Shown piece by piece: positions 7,731 through 16,254 of a stretch of 64,000 bases of DNA. Each line of letters starts with the position of its first letter. Within the stretch, counting starts at the first letter, position 1. The stretch spans positions 1,302,001 to 1,366,000 of the forward strand of contig NZ_CP025118.1 in assembly GCF_002831665.1 (NCBI RefSeq), written 5' to 3'. Source of the DNA: Lacinutrix sp. Bg11-31 (lineage in GTDB: Bacteria; Bacteroidota; Bacteroidia; Flavobacteriales; Flavobacteriaceae). The notes under the pieces were generated by a model. The model saw only the letters and a program-made list of their open reading frames with translations, was not told where the DNA came from and ran no database searches. Position numbers and translations under genes: made by a program.

Positions 7731-8819
7731 ATGGCAAAAAAGAGCATACTTAACAAAAAGTCTATGGACTTTTTAGAGAAATATTTAAACAACGCTTCAC
7801 CTACAGGTTACGAATGGGATGGGCAAAAAATATGGATGGATTACTTAGAACCTTATGTAGATGAGTTTTTTACAGATACATATGGTACTGCTGTTGGTGT
7901 TATTAACCCAAAAGCAAAATATAAAGTAGTTATAGAAGGTCATGCAGATGAGATTTCTTGGTATGTAAACTATATTAGTGATAAAGGGCTAATTTATGTG
8001 GTAAGAAATGGTGGTAGTGATCACCAAATTGCACCTAGTAAAGTGGTAAATATCCATACTAAAAAAGGCATTGTAAAAGGTGTTTTTGGATGGCCAGCAA
8101 TACATACAAGAAGTAAGGCAAAAGAACAAGCTCCAAAACCAGATAATATTTTTATAGACTGTGGTTGCAAAACTAAAGAAGAAGTTGAAGCGCTTGGTGT
8201 GCATGTAGGTTGTGTAATTACGTATCCAGATGAATTCCATATCCTAAACAAAAACAATTTTGTTTGTCGTGCTTTAGATAACAGAATGGGTGGTTTTATG
8301 ATTGCTGAAGTTGCACGTTTACTTAAAGAGAATAAGAAAACTCTTCCTTTTGGATTGTATATAACTAATGCTGTACAAGAAGAGATTGGGTTACGTGGTG
8401 CACAAATGATTACCGAAACTATTAAACCTAACGTGGCTATTGTTACAGATGTAACACACGATACCTCTACTCCAATGATTGATATGAAAGTACAAGGTGA
8501 AGTAGAAATTGGTAAAGGTCCAGTTATTGCTTACGCTCCTGCTGTGCAACAAAAATTACGTGATTTAATTACAGATACTGCAGACGAAAAGAAAATTCCT
8601 TTTCAGCGTGCAGCCTGTTCTCGTGCTACTGGTACAGATACAGATGCTTTTGCGTATAGTAATGGTGGTGTTGCTTCTGCATTAATCTCTTTACCGTTGC
8701 GTTATATGCATACTACTGTTGAAACTGTACATAGAGACGATGTTGAAAATGTGATTAAATTAATTTATGAAACATTATTAAAGATTGAAGATGGTGATAC
8801 ATTTTCATATTTTAAATAA
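7731..8819 (+). CDS. M42 family metallo-aminopeptidase
   Basis: 362 residues, normal for M42. The metal ligands are visible: H71 (IEGHADEI), D183 (ALDNRMGG), E217/E218 (QEEIGLRG), D240 (VTDVTHDTS) and H327 (RYMHTTVE). These bind two divalent metals. M42 enzymes form cytosolic 12-subunit tetrahedral particles that trim short peptides from the proteasome/protease output; some relatives were once called endoglucanase, which is not supported. It is monocistronic with a good terminator at 8859-8884. Confidence 0.93.
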   Translation: MAKKSILNKKSMDFLEKYLNNASPTGYEWDGQKIWMDYLEPYVDEFFTDTYGTAVGVINPKAKYKVVIEGHADEISWYVNYISDKGLIYVVRNGGSDHQIAPSKVVNIHTKKGIVKGVFGWPAIHTRSKAKEQAPKPDNIFIDCGCKTKEEVEALGVHVGCVITYPDEFHILNKNNFVCRALDNRMGGFMIAEVARLLKENKKTLPFGLYITNAVQEEIGLRGAQMITETIKPNVAIVTDVTHDTSTPMIDMKVQGEVEIGKGPVIAYAPAVQQKLRDLITDTADEKKIPFQRAACSRATGTDTDAFAYSNGGVASALISLPLRYMHTTVETVHRDDVENVIKLIYETLLKIEDGDTFSYFK

Positions 8820-8858
8820 CCAGCTAAGCTGGATTTAGCAAAAAACCGAATAATAATT

Positions 8859-8884
8859 AAGCCTCTTTATAGAGGCTTTTTTTA
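8859..8884 (+). terminator. Rho-independent terminator of the M42 peptidase
   Basis: AAGCCTCT/AGAGGCTT stem around a TTAT loop, followed by a run of T. Confidence 0.85.
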
Positions 8885-8897
8885 AATCTGATAAAAT

Positions 8898-10046
8898 ATG
8901 ACTTTACAACATCAAAAACACTTGTTTGATATTCCTGAGGACATAACTTATTTAAATACTGCTGCGCAATCTCCAGCATTTAAATCTATTTACGAAGCAG
9001 GTTTAGAAGGTTTAAAACAAAAAAACAGACCTTATACTATTACTGGTAAAGACTATTTTGAGCCTGTAACCGAACTAAAAAAACTGTTCGCTAAATTAGT
9101 AGATGTAAACGATTATAATAGAATTGCAACTATGCCTTCCGTTTCCTACGGAATAGCTACAGTTGCAAATAATATTACTTTAAATAAAGGTGATGAGATT
9201 ATAGTAATTGGAGAGCAGTTTCCAAGTAATTATTATTCATGGAAAAATTTAGCAGATAAATATAATGCTACAATTAAAACCATTAGCCCTATTAAAGGTG
9301 AAGAATGGAGCACTAGCGTTTTAAATGCAATCACAAATAAAACCGCTGTTGTTGCAATGGGAAACATTCATTGGTCCAACGGAAGCTTATTCGATTTAAA
9401 AGCCATTAGCAAAAAAACGAAACAACACAAAGCCTTACTAATTATCGATGGTAGCCAAAGTGTTGGTGCATTACCTTTTTCGGTTAAAGAGATTCAGCCA
9501 GATGCACTAATTTGTGCTGGTTACAAGTGGTTATTTGGACCTTATGGTTGTGCTTACGCCTATTTTGGAGAACATTTTGACAACGGAACACCTCTAGAAG
9601 AAAACTGGGCAAACCGTTTAGATAGTGATAACTTTGCTGACTTAACAAATTACCAACCAGAATACAAACCATTAGCAAGCCGTTATCAAGTTGGAGAAAG
9701 TGGGAACTTTATTTATGTAAAAATGCAAATTGCTGCATTAAAGCAAATAATAGAATGGACACCAAAAGCAATCCAAGAGTATTGCAAAACTATTTCTGCG
9801 GAAGCTGTAAAAGAGCTAAAAATTTTAGGTTGTAAAATTGAAGATGACAATTATAGAACTCATCATCTTTTCGGAATTAAATTACCTGAAGGTTTAGATA
9901 TAAATGTTTTAAAACAGGTATTAAAAGAGCAAAACATTTTTGTGTCGTTTAGAGGCAATTATATTAGAGTGTCTTGCCATCTCTTTAATACTGCTCATGA
10001 TTTTTCGACATTTGTAAAATGTATGTCTTCGGTTTTAACTAAATAA
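8898..10046 (+). CDS. Aminotransferase class V-fold PLP enzyme (cysteine desulfurase-like)
   Basis: 382 residues. Fold type I PLP features: D184 in LIIDGSQSVG contacts the pyridine ring, and K210 in CAGYKWLFGPYG forms the internal aldimine. The closest recognised pattern is the NifS/CsdA-like class V group with an N-terminal FDIPEDITYLNTAAQSP. It lacks a clear SufS/IscS active-site Cys loop, so the reaction may be desulfurase, selenocysteine lyase-like or another elimination. It starts 14 bp after the preceding terminator, and its stop codon abuts that of the convergent membrane protein gene. Confidence 0.85.
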   Translation: MTLQHQKHLFDIPEDITYLNTAAQSPAFKSIYEAGLEGLKQKNRPYTITGKDYFEPVTELKKLFAKLVDVNDYNRIATMPSVSYGIATVANNITLNKGDEIIVIGEQFPSNYYSWKNLADKYNATIKTISPIKGEEWSTSVLNAITNKTAVVAMGNIHWSNGSLFDLKAISKKTKQHKALLIIDGSQSVGALPFSVKEIQPDALICAGYKWLFGPYGCAYAYFGEHFDNGTPLEENWANRLDSDNFADLTNYQPEYKPLASRYQVGESGNFIYVKMQIAALKQIIEWTPKAIQEYCKTISAEAVKELKILGCKIEDDNYRTHHLFGIKLPEGLDINVLKQVLKEQNIFVSFRGNYIRVSCHLFNTAHDFSTFVKCMSSVLTK

Positions 10047-11060
10047 TTATTTTAAAGCAGGATTTTTCTTTTTTAAAAATAGGCTTCTAAATGTTATTAT
10101 ATTTAAAGGGAACTCTAACATAACATGTGTTACACTTAAAAAAATTGATAAGACTAAACCTAATCTATAATCGTACCAGTAACTGCATAATATAATCACC
10201 CAAACACTTAAAATAATTATTGTTTTCATGGTTGTTAATTGTTTATGCCAACCTATAATTGTTGTCTTAGAAAACCAATTGAGATAATGATAGATGTAAG
10301 CAAACGCAATAAATATTTGAATTTTTAAATCTATTTTTTCATAAAAAAAGAACTTTAAATCATCGTACACACCAAAGAGTTTAGCTAAATTGGCATTTAG
10401 CGCATGAAAATTATTATTTACATAGGTGCTTTTAACCTCTTGAGAAAATTGATAATTAAACAGCTCTGTATCAATAAACACTAAGCTTAAGGGTAATAGA
10501 ATAACCAATATTATATTTAGTATTCCATATTTAGTTTTCTTATTGCGCACACCATATATCATAAAAAGAATGGTAAACAGGTACACATGAATAATAGTTG
10601 GTAGTAACAAGCCATTAATTAAAATATAAACTTCGGACGAATACGTCCATATAGACAATAAAAGTGCTATTATAAAACTTATTACAAATGCTTTATATGT
10701 TTTATAAAACAACACTAGAATAGCTGTAATGAGTATAAAAAACAACAGAAAATTTGTATACCTAACTAAGGTGCTTGTAAAAAACAAAATAGTAGATTTA
10801 CTTAAGAAGCTTGAAAAAACCGATAAGCTAAAAACATAAGGTATTGAGTATATAATTGCAGCTCCTAAAACTAAATATTTCCAAGCGTTGTTAATTACAA
10901 AATATTTTTTTTCTGCAATCCAATTGGTTTCTGTTAAGTAGTGTAAAGGCCCAAGAAAGGCATAACCAAAAAGAAAGAGTTTAAAAGGCAAAAAACAAGC
11001 GAATGCAAAACTGACTAATATTAACCCAAAATTTAGTTTATCTACATTAAGTGTTTTCAT
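10047..11060 (-). CDS. Polytopic membrane protein, function unknown
   Basis: 337 residues with about nine or ten membrane helices and no soluble domain. A conserved-looking segment, FLFGYAFLGPLHYLTE at ~27-42, places a His in a helix end. I have the impression that similar flavobacterial proteins are loosely named beta-carotene oxygenase-like (Brp/Blh), but the histidines needed for that enzyme are not evident, so I leave the function open. Its stop codon directly abuts the stop of the convergent class V enzyme. A terminator-like hairpin separates it from the T9SS protein gene behind it. Confidence 0.65.
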   Translation of the reverse strand: MKTLNVDKLNFGLILVSFAFACFLPFKLFLFGYAFLGPLHYLTETNWIAEKKYFVINNAWKYLVLGAAIIYSIPYVFSLSVFSSFLSKSTILFFTSTLVRYTNFLLFFILITAILVLFYKTYKAFVISFIIALLLSIWTYSSEVYILINGLLLPTIIHVYLFTILFMIYGVRNKKTKYGILNIILVILLPLSLVFIDTELFNYQFSQEVKSTYVNNNFHALNANLAKLFGVYDDLKFFFYEKIDLKIQIFIAFAYIYHYLNWFSKTTIIGWHKQLTTMKTIIILSVWVIILCSYWYDYRLGLVLSIFLSVTHVMLEFPLNIITFRSLFLKKKNPALK

Positions 11061-11106
11061 TTACGATACTGTTTTAATACAATTAAAGAAACTTATACCA
11101 ATAACA

Positions 11107-11138
11107 TAAAAAGCTACACATAAAGTGTAGCTTTTTTT
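11107..11138. terminator. Rho-independent terminator hairpin
   Basis: AAAAAGCTACAC and GTGTAGCTTTTT form a 12-bp stem around ATAAA, flanked by A and T tracts. It lies after the stop of the T9SS protein gene (minus strand), which it should terminate. Confidence 0.8.
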
Positions 11139-11161
11139 ATTGTAATTATAAATTGTTGATG

Positions 11162-14100
11162 TTACTCAATAATCATTTTTTTAGTATCAATCTTTCTTCC
11201 GTTAACATATAATGTATAATAATACATTCCAGAAGCAAGAGAATCGCTATTAAAAAACAATTCTTGATCACCTAATTGCTTTAAAGAAACATTATCAATT
11301 ACTTGACCTGAAGTATTACTAAAAACTATGGCTGCACTCTTATTATCGGTTGGCACATAATATTTAATAGTTGTTGTTCCATTAAACGGATTTGGTATAT
11401 TTTGGTATAAAATAGGACCTGCACTTCTGTTTGTGTTGTCATCTGGTTGTTGAACTGATAATGTTTGACAAGCACACGCTTCAATCGCTTCCATTCTTGT
11501 AATTAAATCATCTATTTCAATTTGTTGATTTGTATTTTCTGTTTCTAAAGCAGCTATCACTGGTGATAAATCAACATTTACAGATGTTCCTCCTTCAATA
11601 GCTACTGTTAATGTGTTTCCACTTAAAGTTGCAGAAGCTAAGTTCTGATTGTCTGTTCCAGTTCCATCAGCAATTGTAGATAAATCTACTCCTGTTCCTC
11701 CTGCAATATTTAATGTTGTTCCTGTTAATGATAAACTTTGACTATCTGTATTATCTAAATAACTTGATAAATCTACTGTTCCTGCATTACCAGTAATACT
11801 TAAAGTATTTGTTGCTAAAGAAATACCTTGTGCATCGGTTCCAGTTCCATCAGACAATGAAGCTAAATCTACTCCTGTTCCTCCAACAATATTTAATGTT
11901 GTTCCTGTTAATGATAAATCTTGACTATCTGTATTGTCTAAATAACTTGATAAATCTACTGTTCCTGCATTACCAGTAATACTTAAAGTATTTGTTGCTA
12001 AAGAAATACCTTGTGCATCGGTTCCAGTTCCATCAGACAATGAAGCTAAATCTACTCCTGTTCCTCCAACAATATTTAATGTTGTTCCTGTTAATGATAA
12101 ATCTTGACTATCTGTATTGTCTAAATAACTTGATAAATCTACTGTTCCTGCATTACCAGTAATACTTAAAGTATTTGTTGCTAAAGAAATACCTTGTGCA
12201 TCGGTTCCAGTTCCATCAGACAATGAAGCTAAATCTACTCCTGTTCCTCCAACAATATTTAATGTTGTTCCTGTTAATGATAAATCTTGACTATCTGTAT
12301 TGTCTAAATAACTTGATAAATCTACTGTTCCTGCATTACCAGTAATACTTAAAGTATTTGTTGCTAAAGAAATACCTTGTGCATCGGTTCCAGTTCCATC
12401 AGACAATGAAGCTAAATCTACTCCTGTTCCTCCAGCAATATTTAATGTTGTTCCTGATAATGATAAATCTTGACTATCTGTATTGTCTAAATAACTTGAT
12501 AAATCTACTGTTCCTGCATCTCCAGAAATGCTTAATACATTTGCTGCTACTGAAATGGCTTGTTCATCTGTATTGTCCAAATAACCTGATAAATCTACAG
12601 TACCTGCATTGCCCGTAATACTTAATACATCTGACGCAACAGAAATGGCTTGTTCATCTATTGCCATCATGCCTTTCCATTCTGTCCCATCCCAATAATA
12701 CGTATTCGATGTTTCTGAATCATATACTACCATTCCTTCATCTACTGCAGCCAAAGTAGTTCCAAATGCAGTACGCTCTGTAGTTGTCATACGGTTTAGT
12801 TGTAGACCTTTTGTGGTTCCTGTTAGGTCTAAAGAAGCTTTTGAATTTGGTGCATCTGTTCCAATACCAACACTTAATGGGTTTGTTGCTCCACCAAGTA
12901 CCATTATATCATTATTTATAGCTGTTGCTGCATTACCAATGGCTACAGAATTATTTCCTTGTACATTTGCAGCAACTCCAATAGCAATATTATTTAATGG
13001 AACTAATGCAGCTACATCTGTTGAACTTGCTTGATAGCCTATAACAATAGAATTATCATTTGTAACGCTTGTGAGTGCACCAAGAGCAATTGAATTTGTT
13101 CCTGAAACAGATGTTTCGTAACCCAATCCTACGGAATAAGCCTTATCCAAATATCCTTTAGAGCCCATTAACACAGAATAATCAGCGGCTGCTTCAGTAT
13201 TTGTTAAATATCCCATACTTACAGATTCAACACCGTGTTGATCATTTTCTGTACCAATACCAATGGCATACGAAGCGTTTGTATACGATCGATACCCTAT
13301 AGCAGTTGCATCATTCGCATTTACCATATCGTATCCATCTGCATCCCATTGACCATGGGTATCAACACCTGTTCCACCAATAAATATACATCTTGACCTG
13401 TTTGTATTTCCAAAATCTGCGCCAGATCCAATTCCAACATTGTCACTTCCTTCTCTATTTGAAAACCCAGCTGCAGTTCCTAGATAAGTATTACGGTTTG
13501 CGTTTGTTGTACTATTTGTTCTGTTATTATCTCCACCTGCATAAGCTCCAACAAAAGTATTGCTACTAGCGTTCTCTGTTGCACATCCTGCACCATGTCC
13601 AAGATATGTATTCTGGATTCCTATATCTCCATCAATCCCAGCAGAATCTCCAACTGCTGTGTTCCAATAGCCCGTTGTATTATCATAACCCGCTTCATCA
13701 CCAAAAAATGCATTTCCGAAACCTGTAGTATTACTTCTACCAGCTGTATTCCCTACAAATGTGTTATCACTTGCTGTTGTGGTATTGTATCCTGCATCTT
13801 CACCTATAAACACATTGTCATCACCATCTAGTAATGCTTGACCTGCTTCTTCACCAATAATAACATTATCACTAGCTCCACTAATCATATTCATTCCAGC
13901 TTCAGTACCTATAGCAATATTATCAGTCCCGTCACAATAACGACCTGCATCTTTCCCAATAAATGTATTATCAGTTCCTGTAACTGCGAATTCACCAGCA
14001 CGTGCACCAATAAATGTATTATCAAATTGAGTAAGCATACTTTTACCCGCCTGATAACCTATGAATGTTGAGTATGACCCAGAAGAGAGACTGTAACCAG

Positions 14101-14245
14101 AACTATCTCCATAATGTGTGTTATAATCTCCAGAAGTTATATTTGCACCTGAGCCTGAACCTTGTGTCTCATTCATTAATTGTGCATAAGTAAATACTGA
14201 GAAAAGCATTAAAATTAATGCCGTTAAATGTTGTTTTTTTGTCAT
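11162..14245 (-). CDS. T9SS-secreted repeat protein with YadA-like head repeats
   Basis: 1,027 residues. Order: signal peptide (residues 1-21); about 20 YadA/Hia head-type repeats of the NTFIGxxAG pattern (~25-440); a bridging segment found in many flavobacterial surface proteins (GTDAPNSKASLDLTGTTKG, then the MVVYDSETSNTYYWDGTEW type, ~460-530); then 61-residue tandem repeats of Ser/Gly/Thr/Asp-rich beta strands (~560-860). A short coiled coil (~900-925) and a C-terminal type A sorting domain of ~80 residues (IPNPFNGTTTIKYYV to the end) follow. The sorting domain directs export by the type IX system and anchoring to the surface. The protein is probably a fibrous surface adhesin or matrix component. 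A TATATTTG box (complement of 14274-14281) lies upstream, 28 bp before the ATG. Confidence 0.9.
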   Translation of the reverse strand: MTKKQHLTALILMLFSVFTYAQLMNETQGSGSGANITSGDYNTHYGDSSGYSLSSGSYSTFIGYQAGKSMLTQFDNTFIGARAGEFAVTGTDNTFIGKDAGRYCDGTDNIAIGTEAGMNMISGASDNVIIGEEAGQALLDGDDNVFIGEDAGYNTTTASDNTFVGNTAGRSNTTGFGNAFFGDEAGYDNTTGYWNTAVGDSAGIDGDIGIQNTYLGHGAGCATENASSNTFVGAYAGGDNNRTNSTTNANRNTYLGTAAGFSNREGSDNVGIGSGADFGNTNRSRCIFIGGTGVDTHGQWDADGYDMVNANDATAIGYRSYTNASYAIGIGTENDQHGVESVSMGYLTNTEAAADYSVLMGSKGYLDKAYSVGLGYETSVSGTNSIALGALTSVTNDNSIVIGYQASSTDVAALVPLNNIAIGVAANVQGNNSVAIGNAATAINNDIMVLGGATNPLSVGIGTDAPNSKASLDLTGTTKGLQLNRMTTTERTAFGTTLAAVDEGMVVYDSETSNTYYWDGTEWKGMMAIDEQAISVASDVLSITGNAGTVDLSGYLDNTDEQAISVAANVLSISGDAGTVDLSSYLDNTDSQDLSLSGTTLNIAGGTGVDLASLSDGTGTDAQGISLATNTLSITGNAGTVDLSSYLDNTDSQDLSLTGTTLNIVGGTGVDLASLSDGTGTDAQGISLATNTLSITGNAGTVDLSSYLDNTDSQDLSLTGTTLNIVGGTGVDLASLSDGTGTDAQGISLATNTLSITGNAGTVDLSSYLDNTDSQDLSLTGTTLNIVGGTGVDLASLSDGTGTDAQGISLATNTLSITGNAGTVDLSSYLDNTDSQSLSLTGTTLNIAGGTGVDLSTIADGTGTDNQNLASATLSGNTLTVAIEGGTSVNVDLSPVIAALETENTNQQIEIDDLITRMEAIEACACQTLSVQQPDDNTNRSAGPILYQNIPNPFNGTTTIKYYVPTDNKSAAIVFSNTSGQVIDNVSLKQLGDQELFFNSDSLASGMYYYTLYVNGRKIDTKKMIIE
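11740..12490 (-). repeat. 183-bp in-frame tandem repeat within the T9SS protein gene
   Basis: The string GACTATCTG recurs at 11740, 11923, 12106, 12289 and 12472, exactly 183 bp apart, so each unit encodes 61 residues starting DSQDLSL. Three central units are identical in protein and look identical in DNA. The outer units carry a few changes. Confidence 0.95.
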
Positions 14246-14329
14246 GATTTTTATTTTAGCGTTAATAGCAAATCAAATATAGCCTATTAATAGTCTTTAT
14301 TGTTATATTTAGAGCAAAAACCTAAAAAA

Positions 14330-16246
14330 ATGAAGCCACTTATGTATATAATATTCAGTTTTTTACCCTTAATTTTATTTGGGCAAAAAAACAACTCTAT
14401 TGCAAGAGATTGGATGGATACTATGCTTGATATGGTAAAAGAAGATGGACAAGGCCCAACCATACATGCTCGTAATTTTTTTCATGTTAGTGCCGCAATG
14501 CACGATGCTTGGGCTGCATATGATGATACGCAGAATACTTATTTTCTTGGAAAAGAAAAGAATGGAAAAACCATCCCTTTTAATAAAGATTTTAAACACC
14601 TTTCTACAAATACTGATAGTTTAAGACATATAGCTATAAGCTATGCCGCTTTTAGAATATTAAAATCAAGGTATGATGATTATTCTAGTAAAGGACGCAC
14701 TATAGATATATTAATTAGTACCATTGAAAAACACCAATTTAGTTTTAGAAATTTAGCGACTAATTATGAAACAGGAAGTCCAGAAGCTTTAGGCAATTAT
14801 ATTGCTGAACAAATACTGTTATTTGGTAAAAGTGATGGTTCTAAGGAAGAAGATAGACATGAACTATCTAAATACAGATCAAAAAATGAAAAATTACTAC
14901 CAGAAAATCCTGGTGCTAATGGACTTAAAAAGCCTAACCATTGGCAACCAATTTATATAAATAAATATATTGTAAAAAAAGGAAGTGATAAAACTCTAAA
15001 AGACTGGAATCATCTACTTATTGAAGGTAATGTAGATTTTTTAACACCATTTTGGGGAGAAGTACAATCGTTTGCTTTACCAACAGAATCTAAAGCAGGA
15101 GCTATTCATTTTAATCCAGGTCATCCACCATATATTAACACTGGTAATCAAGACGAAACTGAGGCTTATCGTTGGGGATTTTCATTAGTTCAAAGATTAT
15201 CAAGTAAGTTAGATACTAAAGATGCCGAAATTTGGGATATTTCGCCAAAAGGAATACTAAACCTAGACAATCATTTACCAATTGGGCTTGATAATTATAA
15301 AGCGTACTATAAAGCTGTAGAAACTAATAAAAGAAAGAAGCGCATTAAAAACCCGATTACAAAAAAAACATATGCCAAAAACCTCGTTAATCAAGGAGAT
15401 TATTGCAGAGTGATTGCTGAGTTTTGGGTAGATGGACCAAACACAAACTCACCTCCTGGTCATTGGTTAGAATTTTTAAATAAAGTGTCTTACCATCCAG
15501 ACTTTAAAAGACAATGGAATGGCAAAGGAGAATCCTTATCTCAATTAGAATGGGATTTAAAAAGTTATTTTTTATTAACTGGAACTTTGCATGATGCTGC
15601 AATTGCTTGCTGGAGTGCTAAAGGGTATTATGATTATGTAAGACCTATTTCTGCAATTAGATATCTTGCTACTTTAGGGCAATCATCAGATTCTAATAAG
15701 CCAAATTATAACAGTTCTGGAGTAAAGTTAGAAAAAGGTCTTGTAGAATTGGTTACAGAAAATGATGATTTGGTTGGTGAACAAAAAAAACATTTAAATA
15801 AAATTAAAATATATAATTGGAAAGGTCCAGACGCTATTAATGATCCTTTTACAGATACTGCAGGTGTTGGTTGGATTCTAGCTGAAAATTGGTGGCCATA
15901 TCAACGCTATACTTTTACAACTCCAAATTTTGCTGGTTATACTTCTGGGCATTCAACTTTTTCTATTGCTAGTGCAGAAATATTAACCTATATATCTGGT
16001 TCGCCATACTTTCCTGATGGATTAGAAACTTTTACTGCAGAAAAAGATGAGTTTTTAGGGTTTGAAAATGGTCCTTCGGAAACAATAACACTTCAATGGG
16101 CCACTTTTTATGACGCTGCCATTGAGACTTGTTTATCTAGAGTTTGGGGAGGAATACATCCACCAGTTGATGACATTGAAGGTAGAAGAACCGGAGTTAA
16201 AGTTGCGAAAAGTGCAATAGCCTATTCTAAGCGTTTTTTTAATTAA
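14330..16246 (+). CDS. Secreted vanadium-dependent haloperoxidase/PAP2-superfamily protein
   Basis: 638 residues from the ATG at 14330, which gives a clean signal peptide (MKPLMYIIFSFLPLILFGQ); a TTG at 14300 would add ten residues in front of it. The C-terminal PAP2 domain has GYTSGHSTF (SGH at ~539-541) and RVWGGIHPPVDD (R604, H610), the vanadate/phosphate-binding Arg and His. The N-terminal ~300 residues follow the vanadium chloroperoxidase-like helical pattern (ARDWMDTMLDMVKEDGQGP, then VSAAMHDAWAAYDD). The product could be a halogenating peroxidase or a phosphatase; sequence alone does not decide. It is divergent from the T9SS protein gene, with its stop 8 bp from the convergent TPR gene. 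Confidence 0.8.
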   Translation: MKPLMYIIFSFLPLILFGQKNNSIARDWMDTMLDMVKEDGQGPTIHARNFFHVSAAMHDAWAAYDDTQNTYFLGKEKNGKTIPFNKDFKHLSTNTDSLRHIAISYAAFRILKSRYDDYSSKGRTIDILISTIEKHQFSFRNLATNYETGSPEALGNYIAEQILLFGKSDGSKEEDRHELSKYRSKNEKLLPENPGANGLKKPNHWQPIYINKYIVKKGSDKTLKDWNHLLIEGNVDFLTPFWGEVQSFALPTESKAGAIHFNPGHPPYINTGNQDETEAYRWGFSLVQRLSSKLDTKDAEIWDISPKGILNLDNHLPIGLDNYKAYYKAVETNKRKKRIKNPITKKTYAKNLVNQGDYCRVIAEFWVDGPNTNSPPGHWLEFLNKVSYHPDFKRQWNGKGESLSQLEWDLKSYFLLTGTLHDAAIACWSAKGYYDYVRPISAIRYLATLGQSSDSNKPNYNSSGVKLEKGLVELVTENDDLVGEQKKHLNKIKIYNWKGPDAINDPFTDTAGVGWILAENWWPYQRYTFTTPNFAGYTSGHSTFSIASAEILTYISGSPYFPDGLETFTAEKDEFLGFENGPSETITLQWATFYDAAIETCLSRVWGGIHPPVDDIEGRRTGVKVAKSAIAYSKRFFN

Positions 16247-16254
16247 AAAAAAAG

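Noticed and set aside
12358..14071. Open frames opposite to the T9SS protein gene
   Set aside because: They are low-complexity reflections of the repeats on the other strand, with no start context.
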